Shown here: one piece after another, positions 18,853 through 42,554 of the stretch
Numbering within the stretch: position 1 is the stretch's first letter
Layout of the letters: each line of letters opens with the position of its first letter
Source: Chondrilla cf. caribensis
Lineage: Eukaryota > Porifera > Demospongiae > Chondrillida > Chondrillidae
Direction of reading: 5' to 3'
DNA: 64,000 bases
NCBI GenBank assembly: GCA_964020155.1
Contig: OZ026554.1
Location: forward strand, 3,542,827 to 3,606,826
Notes under the pieces: model-generated
Databases searched by the model: none
Seen by the model: the letters and a program-made list of their open reading frames with translations, nothing else
What the model was told of the DNA's origin: nothing
Program-made: the position numbers and the translations under genes

Positions 18853-21514
18853 CTATGTTGGTGGTTCATCCCTATATGGACTATTTGAATTGGAATTCGG
18901 AATGGAACCAGAATCAATATTGGAATGGGAATTGGATTCAGACTGAGGCAATCTCAAAGTTGGTTTCCAACTGAGTAGTGAAGACAGGAATCTATAGTTG
19001 AAACCCACTAAACAGATGTGTGCACATACGTACATCACATTACACATACATACTACATAATACGTAAATGTGCACAGGACAAAGTCACGTCTGAATTGAC
19101 TACTTACTCTGAGTTTTCTAAATTATTACGAATAACGTCCATGCGTTCCACATTCTCGCGGTCCACATACATATAATCTGAGATGACTTCAGCAGTGGAT
19201 GGCTGGACTTGATCATCTTGTGGTGAAACTGGCTCTGGAATACCATCCATAACTCCATTTGCGCTGTTTTCTACAAGACCATTGGTTTGGGGTGTTTGAG
19301 GGGGTCCAGGTCTCCTGCTGAAAATTCTAGGATAGGAGTAGTAGTGCTTGCTACCTTTCCTTGTACCCTTGGGACGACTCTGACAGAGACATAGCAGGAA
19401 AACAGCCAGGCAGAGTGTGTTTGCGACGATGCCGACAACAGCTACAATAATAACTACCATGAGTGTGAGGTGGCTGTATCTCTGATCAACCAGTTCTGCG
19501 ACAGCATTGCCGACAATGTCAGCAGTTGATGCTACATATCCAAATAAGCGAGAGAAAAGAATTTAGTCAAATCGTCAAGCTGCTAGGTACATACTGTGTA
19601 TACCTACATTAGTTTTGTACTGATAATTAGATAAATATTAGTATCAGTACCAATATTAGAGTATCAGTTTGATGTCGTTATTGGTATGTATAGAAACCCT
19701 TCTATGATCGATGGTGAGTCTGGTAACTAACACTATTAGCACTGTCCACACCTAGTGGAGAACTGAGAGGTGTTCCATGATGATTGCGATGTAGTCCAGT
19801 ACATACTTGGTGTTCCATGATTGGAATGTAGTGCTACCTTTTGTCCTGAACTGTTTAGACAACTACAGCAACTAATTATTAAGCAATAAAATGCCAATAT
19901 CAGTGAATAATTGGTCTCAGACATTGATTTTTCATAATTATTTGTTATCTGCATACCAGTACATACCAGTATGTGCCATAAGCGCACATATGTACAAATG
20001 GAACAAAACAGGAAGGTGAAGGCTAAACACATGGTCATCAGGAGCAACACAGAAGTTGGTTTTGGTCACAACGCCTACCATTTCCAGTAAGCTACCTTTT
20101 ACGTATTCAAAGTATGCATTTATCACAGATAGTGTTTCACGCCCTACCGTGTAGTCATGGTAAGTTAATTGCTATGACCAGTTCATTCAGTTCAACTATG
20201 TTTTCAAGTTGTGGTGTTCACTTGACCATGTACTAGGGTAATGTCATGTGATGATCACATGACCTGTACTTTCTCTGCTTGTACCTGCTATAAATCCCAT
20301 GTTACATAATGCAGTACATTCTATACACATGTGCTGCAGTCCAACTACGCTTTCAAGTTGAGATGTTCACTTGAACAATGTATTAGGGCATGGTCATGTG
20401 ATAATCATGTGACCTGTACCTGTTGTAAATCCCATATTACATAATGCAGTATCTATTATATACATGTGAAGTACAGCAAACAACCATACATTCAAGGGTT
20501 TCAAGACACCCAGGTACACTCTATCCACACAAGCCTACCTCCAATGCTCACATCCAACAGTGGTACCACAGTGAGGTTGGACCTCTCTAGTACCAAGATT
20601 GTGTCAACCTGGGGATTTCTCACTGCTGTTTGGAGTATGAGTTCCGAGGATGAAACATGATGCAAGTTTAATAAACGCAAACGTAAAGAAGATGTTCTAG
20701 AGGAAGTTTTGTTGTCCTTGGCAAATACCTGCAGTGATTCTTCTTGTACAACAATAGGATAATACAGCCCAAACACTAGACCTGGCCTCACTAATAGGTC
20801 AGCTTCGCCATCATAGGCAAACTCAAGATCCACGTGGGCTACATCTTGCCCTGTGCACTGTCTACGAACTTCCTCCCCCGCTAGAGAGAATGTTGAAGTT
20901 GAGAGAAATCTGTAAGCATCCGTCTGGTCCAGGTTCTCGAGAACGTACAGTTGGAATTTCACAGTGTGAATGCTGTCCCCTGCATCAGTCTTACACAGGT
21001 TTGACCTGGAGTCATCAAGGTTGAGTTTCAAATGAGTGACTATTCCAGAACATTGAAATGTTAGACTGGGAAAAATGACCAAGTTGTCCCCAATACTGCC
21101 AGGAAGGTTTACAGTCTTTGAGGACTCAGTAGTCCCTCCAGAGCTCGGCAAGCAGACTAGAGAAATTGGGAAGAAGAAACTTTGAAAAGTAACAATACCA
21201 CGATCTTGATAACTTCAACAACAATTGGTCCACAATACACACACAGGTCTGATCTACATACATATACATGTACATATGCAAGTTACAAGTACGCTGTTTG
21301 CAAGTATACAATTTGCAAGGACCTGTAAGCTGCACTGCTGCTAAACACACACAGGAGTTAATACTAGGGCACCCGTGAAGGGGCAAGACCAGAAAATCAA
21401 TACGCACTAGCAGATGGTACCTTTGCTGTAGACCAACAACTCCTGCTGTCCTAAAAGTAAACAAATACAAAACCCGAGTACAAGAAGAGGCTTGTTGGAG
21501 TGGCCAATACTCAT
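18853..21514 (-). CDS. Receptor-like type I membrane protein, paralog C
   Basis: Exons (minus): 21421-21514 signal peptide (MSIGHSNKPLLVLGFCIC...), 20539-21156 ectodomain, 19108-19531 membrane segment plus tail, 18853-18991 last exon. Phases 1, 1, 2 as in A and B; 424 residues. Ectodomain landmarks shared with A and B: a Cys right after the first junction (VCLPSSGG), FPSLTFQCSGIVTHLKL, NLCKTD, EEVRRQC, PGLVFGLYYP. The membrane segment is MVVIIVAVVGIVANTLCLAV, and the tail starts HYYSYPRIFSRRPGPPQ. The distal tyrosine motif is DYMYVDREN, without the Asn at +2 seen in A and B. The last exon is longer (46 residues, Ser/Asn-rich, ending DEPPT). Upstream in-frame ATGs are open back to 21673; the chosen start gives the best signal peptide. 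Confidence 0.83.
20190..20470. repeat. Tandem duplication (about 150 bp) in intron 2 of paralog C
   Basis: CTTTCAAGTTG...GTTCACTTGA...TATTAGGGCA...TCATGTGA...ATAATGCAGTA occurs twice, about 150 bp apart. Each copy carries a TCATGTGA/TCACATGA-type pair; the first forms GTCATGTGAT-G-ATCACATGAC, a near-perfect palindrome. Confidence 0.75.
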
Positions 21515-22186
21515 TCTGGTTTGCCTGATATTCATCCTCGCAGGTGAAATCTTCAATCGTACAGGTGGAGCCTTGTTATACTTACCACTGTAGGACTGGT
21601 TGTATAAGAGCTTCAAAACAGGAACTGAATACCACCATATTATGCATATCCCGATAACATGCCATAACCCCAATTGAAACGATGAGGTGTGTTGTCCATA
21701 TTAAGACCAGCACTTATATGGTGCAGCTACGTATTTAGGTGTGCCAGACGTAATAACAGGACGGCCCACATCTGTACAGGACTTCCTGCACGGAGCGGAT
21801 TCCCGGTGATAATTCAATATGAAAATAACACACAAGTATACTATGCTAGATATTAATTGTATTAATTTAAGACAATTAAATATAGGTACGATATAGTAAG
21901 GTTGTCTATCGCTATAACGATGAATATTTCTGCTTCATACGTCACACTACAAAGTTCCACAACGTACAATTATTGTTTCGCCGCAAAAAATTCAAACTTC
22001 CTTGCAAATAATACTATTGTCCACAGCATGGGGACAGTACTCTACCTTTTAAAAACACTTCATGATTAGGTATCTGTCAAGGTAAAATTCGACTCATCCA
22101 AAAATCGTCCTAGGTCTGTCAACATCCTGCTATCGACCGCCATCTTTTAGTCCAAAGGCCTATGGGGTTTCCCCGACTTGGTTAAA
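21515..22186. promoter_or_regulatory. Divergent intergenic region, paralog C / MEAK7
   Basis: 672 bp between head-to-head start codons, so it must hold both promoters. No TATA box is convincing; the MEAK7-proximal part is less AT-rich. Assignment rests on position only. Confidence 0.45.
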
Positions 22187-25100
22187 ATGGGCACTTCAGG
22201 CAGTCGAGAGAATACATCGTCTCTGCCAGGGCTGGAAAGAGATGCGCTCACAAAAACATTCCGATCCATAGCCGATGACGCCAAAGACATTCGTGACTCT
22301 GATTTTTATGTGAGTTCCATCGCGACGATGCTTTCTTTTGAGATCTTATCGTAGTAACTGTATTTTATTCCATTGCTCGTTGTCGATAGAGACTATTACA
22401 CGATAAAAGAAATTGGAATATCCCTGAAGCAACATTTAAATGTCTGTACACGTCATTGTGCGGGAATACAGGGCCGAGTGCTGTCCTATCCCTTCAGTCG
22501 TTCCTCAAGTGCTGTGGTCTCCTACTGGGACACGGGAGCCCTACAGAGAGAGTTCAGTTGCTGTATAGTCTTCAACCGCCTCTTGAAGATGGAAAGGTAA
22601 GAATGGTGAAATTTCTTTGATTAGATAATGCAGTCCTTGTTCGATGGTGCATGCATGGTCATGTAAAACACCATAGAATTCCCTTTTACATTGCCAAACC
22701 TTATATTCCCCCTCCATGTAGGAGGGGGAATATAAGGACTGGCAACACGGGACTTCTTGTATAATTCACACAGGCACTTACTCACTGTGGATTACCGTTT
22801 TCTCATGCATTTCACAGGTTTTAGCTGACAGTGTCAAATTAACGCTATTCACTTACGTTAAACTGTTATGTACCTCACCGGTGTTGAAGGATGTATTCAC
22901 ACACGCAGCTGACTGGGACTTCAATGAGAATACATGTCAACAAATGGTTTCCTATTTGGCTGATGATCTCCAGCATCAGGAATCTCCCGAAGTAGTAACT
23001 TTTGGTAGTTTTTCCACGTGGTTGGGTCGCACTCCACTTGTGGAGACCCTCTACACTACTGTGTTTTCTATGATGTTCCTTCATGGGTCTGTGGACATGG
23101 AAGCACTGAGATCATCCCTGAGATTCACCACGGATGCCGAGACAGGAAGGAAGAGCTATGACACTCTGCTCATTCCGGAGGTGATGAGGGTTCCTTTCCA
23201 CCCCTCCAGTCAGTACTTCACTTCGAGTCTTCTCGACCTGAGCACAATAATTTTGTTGAATAGTTTTCTACCTGGAGGTACGTAGGTGGACCGTGGAACA
23301 TATGCTGTATTGTGTGTGTTTGGGTGGTTGGTTGTGTGTGTGTGTGTTGTGTGTGTGTGTGTGTGTTGTGTGTGTGTGTGTGTGTTGTGTGTGTGTGTGT
23401 GTGTGTGTTGTGTATATGCATGTGTGCATGCATACGTATGTGTTCAGTACAAGCTAGTTGTTCACTTTGCACAATTCACATGCACATATGACATGCATGT
23501 GTGTGTAATTTAGAGTAGTTGGTTTCTGAGCAAACACGTAGCAGAACAATGCAATGTAGACTGTAAGACATTTCAACCCCAGAGGCCACCACGGAGGCCA
23601 CCACGGAGGCCACCCTCAGTTACAAGACTTGAGTCTAAACTTTTTCTTTTGATTGATGGATGTTTCCATTCTCATTACTAGTGTTGCACTGATATGGTTT
23701 CTTACTGATAATCCGATTTGCCGATACTTACTAGCAAGCATTAGCTGATGTATTTAGCCGATCCGATAATAAAATTATACTAGTGTATGGGAGCACTACC
23801 TAGGGTGATGTTGTGAAGAGGTCTAACTGTATACTAGATGCTTGGAAAATACAATGAAGTAAATGAAAAAAAATTGGTAGGATACGCACCCGATATGCCG
23901 ATATGCATGACGATGCCTATAATCGGCCGATAGCCAATAGCCGATCCGATTATTGGTGCAACATTACTCGTTACAAAAAATGATTAATAGAATAGGATAA
24001 AATACAGGAATTTCATATACTGGTATTCATGAGCTTGACTTGAGTCTAAATTGCATAGTTCTACTACATGCTTGCTCAACAATCAACTACCCCCTATCTA
24101 TACTGTAGCAATGGGCCTCAGCAATATCGTGTGTGTGTATTCATAGATGTGTGTATGTGTGTGTTAGTACATGTTTGTTACACTGTGTTTGTGTTTGTAT
24201 ACACATGTGCGTTGGAATGTGTATGTGTACGTATGTGTCTATACTTTGATGTATATCACAAAAATGCATATGAATGATATAGCCAGGCATTTAGTTGCAC
24301 ACCTTTTGACATCATTCCTCACTTCAGTCTATATGCACATTCCACCTACCTTTGTTCGTTCATTGCAGATTCAAAAGGTAGATTATTCCCTCTGTTCTCG
24401 AGCAGCCAGCATGGAGAGAGTTTCTCCACCCTAGTTGGTCGTATTGTGAAGCAGGGACCTGTTCTTCTTGTCATCAGAGACACGGGGGGGAATGTGTTTG
24501 GAGGATTTGCATCTCAGAGTTGGACCATCAGTCCAGAGTTCACAGGTAATGATACACTGAAGAACCTCTCCACTAAGGACGCTTCGGGATCTTTATTTCA
24601 TGTCCCTGTTACAGAGGTTTACCCAATTCAAAAGTCACTTAATGCTCCAGAGAATATTGGACTTTTTTATTGGTTTCATTGTATACTGTACGTCAATGAG
24701 ACATTCATGAGATGCACACATATCTAAATCTATTAATGCAACACCTATCCGTGGTGTTGTATTGACAGATCATCCACTGTCCACAATTTGCTTACCTATT
24801 GCCATTTTTCACATCCAGTATACTGTTCTTCAATCACCAGTTTACCGTTTCTTCGTCAACAGTTTATACTGTTTCTTCCTTCACCAGTTCACTGTTTCTT
24901 CCTTCACCAGTTTACTGTTTCTTCCTTCACCAGTTCACTGTTTCTTCCTTCACCAGTTCACTGTTTCTTCCTTCACCAGTTCACTGTTTCTTCCTTCACC
25001 AGTTCACTGTTTCTTCCTTCACCAGTTCACTGTTTCTTCCTTCACCAGTTCACTGTTTCTTCCTTCACCAGTTCACTGTTTCTTCCTTCACCAAATCACT

Positions 25101-25983
25101 GTTTCTTCCTTCACCAGTTCACTGTTTCTTCCTTCACCAGTTCACTGTTTCTTCCTTCACCAGTTCACTGTTTCTTCCTTCACCAGTTCACTGTTTCTTC
25201 CTTCACCAGTTCACTGTTTCTTCCTTCACCAGTTCACTGTTTCTTCCTTCACCAGTTCACTGTTTCTTCCTTCACCAGTTTACTGTTTCTTCCTTCACCA
25301 GTTCACTGTTTCTTCCTTCACCAGTTCACTGTTTCTTCCTTCACCAGTTCACTGTTTCTTCCTTCACCAGTTCACTGTTTCTTCCTTCACCAGTTCACTG
25401 TTTCTTCCTTCACCAGTTTACTGTTTGTTTCTTGGCTTGTGTTCCTATGGTTTCAGGGTCAGGGAGCTGTTTTCTGTTCACCCTGCACCCCAGTGTGGGG
25501 GTGTATGATAGCACGGGATACAACACTAACTACATGTACCTGGAACAGAATGCCCAAACACTTCCCAATGGACTGGTGGGTCTTGTATGGGTGTATGCAT
25601 ATCATGTACTAATTCATGAGTATACATATATGTATGTTCTTTTTTTTACTAACTTCGTTAGCTATCTTCATTGCTACTCCTGGTCTACTCGGTTTTTAGT
25701 GGGTTTTTAGTTGTAGTATGAAAGGAGAATTGTAGAGGCTGGTTTCTGTGGTGGTTTCGTGGCTCAGTGGTTTATGGCGGCTTTAGTCAAACACCATGGG
25801 TTCAAGTCCCACAGTTGCCATTTTTTTGCTTTTCTCCTTTCTCCCAGCAGGCTGAATTCCACTTAGCGTTCGTATATGTATGTTCTGTCTGTAAAATTGT
25901 CAATTAACTTTGAATTATTTACTTGAGAGTGTTTAGTTGATCGCTGCTTATATATAATATATACATAATATGTACGTGCTCGT

Positions 25984-26033
<50 letters not shown>

Positions 26034-27757
26034 ACACACACACACACACACACATGTGCACACACACACGCACACACACTGGCAGGTAATCTTTATTCCC
26101 CTGTTGAAAACCAAGATGTATGGTGGTTACTGCACTGTCACTTGTCCTATTGCAGGGGATGGGAGGACAGCTGAACTACTTCGGTCTGTGGATATCAGGT
26201 GATTATGGGAGTGGTCACAGCATGGCACGCCCCAAATGTACCACATATGGTAGTCCCACTCTCTCAAGTACAGAAGAATTCAAGATAGATTGCCTGGAAG
26301 CTTGGGGGGTGGGCGATCCTCCTGAGCCAGAGGTGTGTGCAGTATAGCTGTGTAGCAGTGTAGCAGTGAAGCTGTGTAGCAGCAGTGTAGCACTGTAGCA
26401 CTGTAGCACTGTAGCACTGTAGCACTGCAGCACTGCAGCACTGTAGCAGTGTAGCACTGTAGCACTACAGCACTGCAGCACTGTAGCACTGTAGCACTGT
26501 AGCACTGTAGCACTGCAGCACTGCAGCACTGTAGCACTGTAGCACTGTAGCACTGTAGCAGTGTAGCAGTATAGCTGTGTAGCACTGTAGCACTGTAGCA
26601 CTGTAGCACTGTAGCAGTGTAGCAGTGTAGCAGTATAGCTGTGTAGCACTGTAGCACTGTAGCACTGTAGCAGTGTAGCAGTGTAGCAGTGTAGCAGTAT
26701 AGCTGTGTAGCACTGTAGCACTGTAGCACTGTAGCACTGTAGCAGTGTAGCACTGTAGCACTGTAGCACTGTAGCACTGTAGCACTGCAGCACTGTAGCA
26801 CTGTAGCACTGTAGCACTGTAGCAGTGTAGCAGTGTAGCAGTATAGCTGTGTAGCACTGTAGCACTGTAGCACTGTAGCAGTGTAGCAGTGTAGCAGTAT
26901 AGCTGTGTAGCACTGTAGCACTGTAGCACTGTAGCACTGTAGCAGTGTAGCAGTGTAGCACTGTAGCACTGTAGCACTGTAGCACTGCAGCACTGTAGCA
27001 CTGTAGCACTGTACACTCTACCACTGTGGCACTGAAGCACTGTAGCACTGAGTACTGTAGCACTGTAGCACTGTACACTCTACCACTGTGGCACTGTAGC
27101 AGTGTAGCATTGCTTATACATATTGTATGGTTAGCACATTCTTGCGCTTGAGTTGAGGGTTTTGTCGGATGTAGTGTGTAGCTAGATAGACAAGATGTCG
27201 ACAGTCCCTTGTTAGGCTTAGTCTTATGCATCCAAACCCTCACTTTGATACTCTGTTTCAAATGGTCACCAACCTTTATTGGTTGGGTCTGGCCTGTTGT
27301 ATTCCTTTGGATTGGATGGGCCTCTTTCTCCCTCCAAGTGCCCTCCAAAGGGAAGGCTTACAATAGCTAGGTAACTACATTGCCTTACCTTGGGTTGAGC
27401 AAAATTGCATTAATCCTACAATCTGCACTACTGTGTACATATCTATGTCATACTGACAAGGATGCACATATTATGTACATATTTGTAATGCCTGTGTGTG
27501 TTTGTGCGGGTCACTCTACTCTATACATCCAGTCAGGACCAAATTCCTTATGCCATTGGTCTTGGTTTCATCTCTGATCAGATGTCTTACTCCTCACATT
27601 GGTGTGTTGTTTGTTTCCATGGTAACAGGTCAAAGAGAAGAGTATCCTGGATAAAGATAAAACAGCTCAGACAATACTGGATTTAGCTGGGAAGACCAGG
27701 CATAGCGAGGGGTTGAGAACCCCTGTTGAAAGTGATGATGATGATGAAACCAACTGA
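22187..27757 (+). CDS. MEAK7: MEAK7 / TLDC1, TLDc-domain mTOR-associated protein
   Basis: MEAK7 is a lysosome-associated TLDc protein that promotes an alternative mTOR signal in mammals. Exons: 22187-22309, 22390-22596, 22818-23277, 24369-24545, 25457-25575, 26156-26332, 27629-27757; all phases join, 463 residues against about 456 in human. The N-terminus MGTSGSR fits N-myristoylation, as in the human protein. TLDc landmarks: GRLFPLFSSSQHGESFSTLV, VFGGFAS, CFLFTLHPSVGVYDSTGYN, NYMYLEQ, LPNGLGMGGQLNYFGLWI, CTTYGSP, and the C-terminus ILDLAGKTRHSEGLR, all in the order of the human protein. Intron 4 holds a 23-bp minisatellite, intron 5 a SINE and intron 6 an octamer array, so most of the gene length is repeat. 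Confidence 0.95.
22692..22745. repeat. Hairpin in MEAK7 intron 2
   Basis: CCTTATATTCCCCCTCC and its exact reverse complement, with loop ATGTA (22699-22737). The pairing extends outward imperfectly to TTGCCA/TGGCAA. Confidence 0.9.
23331..23410. repeat. (TG)n array in MEAK7 intron 3
   Basis: TG with TTG interruptions at a regular interval of about 23 bp, starting 53 bp after the exon 3 donor. Confidence 0.9.
23674..23970. mobile_element. Non-autonomous hAT-like MITE in MEAK7 intron 3
   Basis: Ends TGTTGCACTGATA and TTATTGGTGCAACA form terminal inverted repeats. Flanks ATTACTAG and ATTACTCG make an 8-bp target duplication with one mismatch. The interior is a series of CCGAT/ATCGG words and has no ORF. 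An 8-bp duplication with short repeats is typical of hAT elements. Confidence 0.7.
24840..25435. repeat. 23-bp minisatellite in MEAK7 intron 4, about 25 copies
   Basis: The unit is TTCACTGTTTCTTCC followed by TTCACCAG, almost perfectly repeated, ending about 20 bp before the exon 5 acceptor. Because 23 is not a multiple of 3, all three forward frames stay open and give an LFLPSPVHCF-type artefact ORF. Confidence 0.95.
25685..25862 (+). mobile_element. tRNA-derived SINE, copy 2, in MEAK7 intron 5
   Basis: Same leader (AGTATGAAAGGAGAATTG), A box TGGCTCAGTGG (25760-25770), B box GGGTTCAAGTCCC (25798-25810) and T-rich tail as the copy at 12229-12400. Confidence 0.75.
25984..26080. repeat. (CA)n in MEAK7 intron 5
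   Basis: CA array about 75 bp upstream of the exon 6 acceptor, on the sense strand. Confidence 0.95.
26339..27110. repeat. Octamer satellite in MEAK7 intron 6
   Basis: About 770 bp built from the 8-mer GTAGCACT, with variants GTAGCAGT and GTATAGCT arranged in a longer higher-order pattern. It generates a long Cys-Tyr-Ser ORF on the minus strand that is not a gene. Confidence 0.95.
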
Positions 27758-28267
27758 ACAGTATATTCTGCATTGATCGATGTTTGCATGTACGTAAATG
27801 ACTAATTTCAACTTGAAATGCATCAACACTCTAAACTGAACATATTATACAGTATGCATACAGATTTATATTACTGTATATTATGCAATAGTAATTCTGT
27901 ATTGTATATATACATTCAATATTATTATTCTGTGTTACAGTATATTATATTCAGTAATTTTATATATATAACATATTATAGTCTATTGTATAAGGTACAT
28001 TATGCATGCTGCATACGTTGTAACATTGAACTTAGTTCCGACATACACACATGTATAATATATATATATATATATATGTACAGTACAAATATTGTACCTA
28101 ATAATATTATATTTGGACATATAATTTTTATAGAACCAATGTAATAACTATATAAAAGCACTCACACAGAGTATGTATGTAGGTACATGCACACATAAGT
28201 AATGATATAAGATCAGTGATCTACAGAATTGCAACAATTTTTTTATGGTAAAATATGTTGAAATTAT
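27758..28267. other. Convergent 3' region, MEAK7 / gamma-SNAP
   Basis: Very AT-rich, tail-to-tail gap of about 510 bp. It should contain both 3' UTRs and poly(A) sites. No exon seen. Confidence 0.6.
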
Positions 28268-35003
<6,736 letters not shown>

Positions 35004-35590
35004 TTTTGTAGTATAGCGGATCGCAATAATTATAAGCTGCTATAATAATATAGTCAGTTCTATTTTGTACTTCAATACACGTAGTAATCAATATAGTATT
35101 TGTATAGGGACATAGTATGACTATGGATTTTATATGCATATATACCTTATAGTTTTCTGTATAAATTTCTGACAGCGTGAACGGCCCTCGCTTCACCCCT
35201 CGCCAAGGTAAGAACCTCCTTCTTCAGCCAACTTTTTGTCCCAATTCGCCTTTTTTGTTTCGGTTCTCTTTTAGTGAGTTACAAAACTTCCTTCACAGTT
35301 AAATTTCATCCATTGAAATTCTTTTCCGAAATCTCCGTCTCTACACTGGAGAGCACGTATTGACACTACATGGAAACCTCTATTAGGAGTGTTCACCAGC
35401 GTATTTTCCTCAATTTACAGGCTCATTCTCTGGCTTTGGTGTATTTCAGCATTATATGTTCAGCCTAAGCCCGGAGTCGACTCACAAAAGGTATGTAAGT
35501 TGTTAGTGACGAACGACAAGGTGATTATCAGGTTATTACACGTTTCTCACACACCATAATTATGTTTCCATTGTCTTTAGGACTGTATAT
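35004..35590. promoter_or_regulatory. Divergent region, gamma-SNAP / CK2 alpha
   Basis: Head-to-head start codons 587 bp apart. A probable CK2 alpha 5' UTR exon ends before GTATGTAAGT near 35490, with a YAG acceptor (TCTTTAG) at about 35580, 11 bp before the ATG. A candidate bidirectional promoter by position. Confidence 0.5.
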
Positions 35591-41128
<5,538 letters not shown>

Positions 41129-42059
41129 ATTGAATGGGGGTTGAGTAGAACAAATGAACACATATATCTTGTAACTTATGGATCTGCACGCTACATGTTT
41201 GATAAGCAATTTAATGAACTCTATTGTTATTTTCAATCAGTTCTATGCTGTATTGCATATGTTTGTGTTGTATACACTTGAATTACTATAATATAAATAT
41301 ATTGTTATGGTCATAATCATAAATATGTGTACATATTGTACCTGTCTGTAGCAGCCAATGTCATTCTTTGCTACTTTTGGCATTAATGTGGTTTAAAAGG
41401 TATTTTTGGGTTTTATTTGGCAAAGGGTTGGGGTGAGGGAGTACTTCTTCAGTGCAAAATTGTTAAGCCACATCTGGTGTAGTTCATGGCAGGGGATGGC
41501 AAGCTGATATTTTTTCCGCCCTACCTGGGGACCAAGGCTAAAATTAATAATAAACCTCTGTATGTATATAGCATTAGATAAACTTGATTGGAGGTGTTTA
41601 GCATTTTTAATGACATCGTATAGTGTCCGAAATATAGTTGAGCTGGAAATGAAAGTGACACTCGATTGAGATCCTATCGGTATGTCGATTGAAGGATTTC
41701 GAATGAAGACAAACGACCAATTTTGTCGTTTGCCGTCGCTGCTCTACGCTTGATGTAAAGAATTATTGCTATGATCTAACACCTATTTTTTAATGAGTGC
41801 CGAGATTCTCGGCACTCGTAGCTGATTCGTCAAAAGTTGCGCAATTAATCTCTAGTCCCGCTAGACCGTCTTTCACGCCGGAGGCGTTTAGAAAGACGGT
41901 CGTAGCAGGCCAGACTAGTCCTCCAGCTGTTCGTGGGTAAAGGGGCGAGTGGACCAGGTTGTAATCTTAATTCTAGAAATTTTGGCCATCCTTTGACTTT
42001 GTAAGAAAACACCGAATATCTGTTAAGTGCTAGTAGTCTATTATAGTTCAAATGGTCAC
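41129..42059. other. CK2 alpha 3' region
   Basis: 3' UTR and intergenic sequence. It contains a 23-bp hairpin (41795-41817, arms GAGTGCCGAGA) and the foldback element at 41849-41938. No gene is supported. Confidence 0.5.
41849..41938. repeat. Foldback element, copy 1
   Basis: CTAGTCCCGCTAGACCGTC ... GACGGTCGTAGCAGG...GACTAG forms a long imperfect hairpin. The element at 46667-46755 is homologous but lies in the opposite orientation. Confidence 0.7.
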
Positions 42060-42554
42060 CTGCGATGCCGAACACCCTGCAACTCCTCAGTCAGTGTCCT
42101 TGTTCGAGAAGCTGATCGAATCATTCGCCTTGTCGGGTCAACACAAGGCTATTGAAGACAAAACGAGATACTACTCAAGATTTTATTTCCGATGAAGAAG
42201 GGATGATGGGTATGTACGCTGCAACTCCTCAACGAGTGTTGTATCTCGGGGAGCCGAAAACGCTTCGCGGACCACGTCGAACAGAGGCTGTTGAACAGTG
42301 ACTGATACTAGTTGGATCAGAATGTCTGTCTGATGGGGGCAGAAGAGGTGGTGAGGAGGGAACCTTGATCCCAACTGTTTGCTTAGGAGGGGGTGAGTCC
42401 TCCTTGTTCTCCTGTTGAGTTTCCTTGGAATTGAAAAGTGAGTTACCAAAATGTAACAAGTAGTAGTCGTAACTGTTGTTGAATTTACCAGCTTAATCTA
42501 GTACGATGAATCCAAGTACATTATACTTAGAACAAACATGGCACTGAATAGCAT
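42060..42554 (-). pseudogene. Decayed relative (A) of the VCA protein gene
   Basis: The minus strand starts with MLFSAMFVLS (ATG at 42552-42554), aligned with MLLTAMFAISYSQ of the intact gene, but the splice donor is lost and the frame stops a few codons later. Further on, HFGNSLFNSKE (like IFGGLLSFNKRKE), proline-rich SPPPKQ, and FSAPRDTTLVEELQ (like FSAPQIRTLLEELQ) appear in different frames. A second WH2-like piece, SASRTRTLTEELQGV, follows at about 42067-42130. Frame breaks and the missing acidic tail argue for decay. A TATA box on the minus strand lies at 42631-42637. Confidence 0.6.

Noticed and set aside
24762..25710. 250-300-residue repetitive ORF (LFLPSPVHCF type) on the plus strand
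   Set aside because: It is the 23-bp intronic minisatellite read in frame; MEAK7 exons flank it with correct splice sites.
26215..27348. 377-residue Cys/Tyr/Ser repetitive ORF on the minus strand
   Set aside because: A product of the 8-bp satellite in MEAK7 intron 6.
42052..42195. 47-residue plus-strand ORF (MVTCDAEHPATP...)
   Set aside because: It is antisense to a WH2-like piece of the decayed VCA copy, which explains the sequence better.
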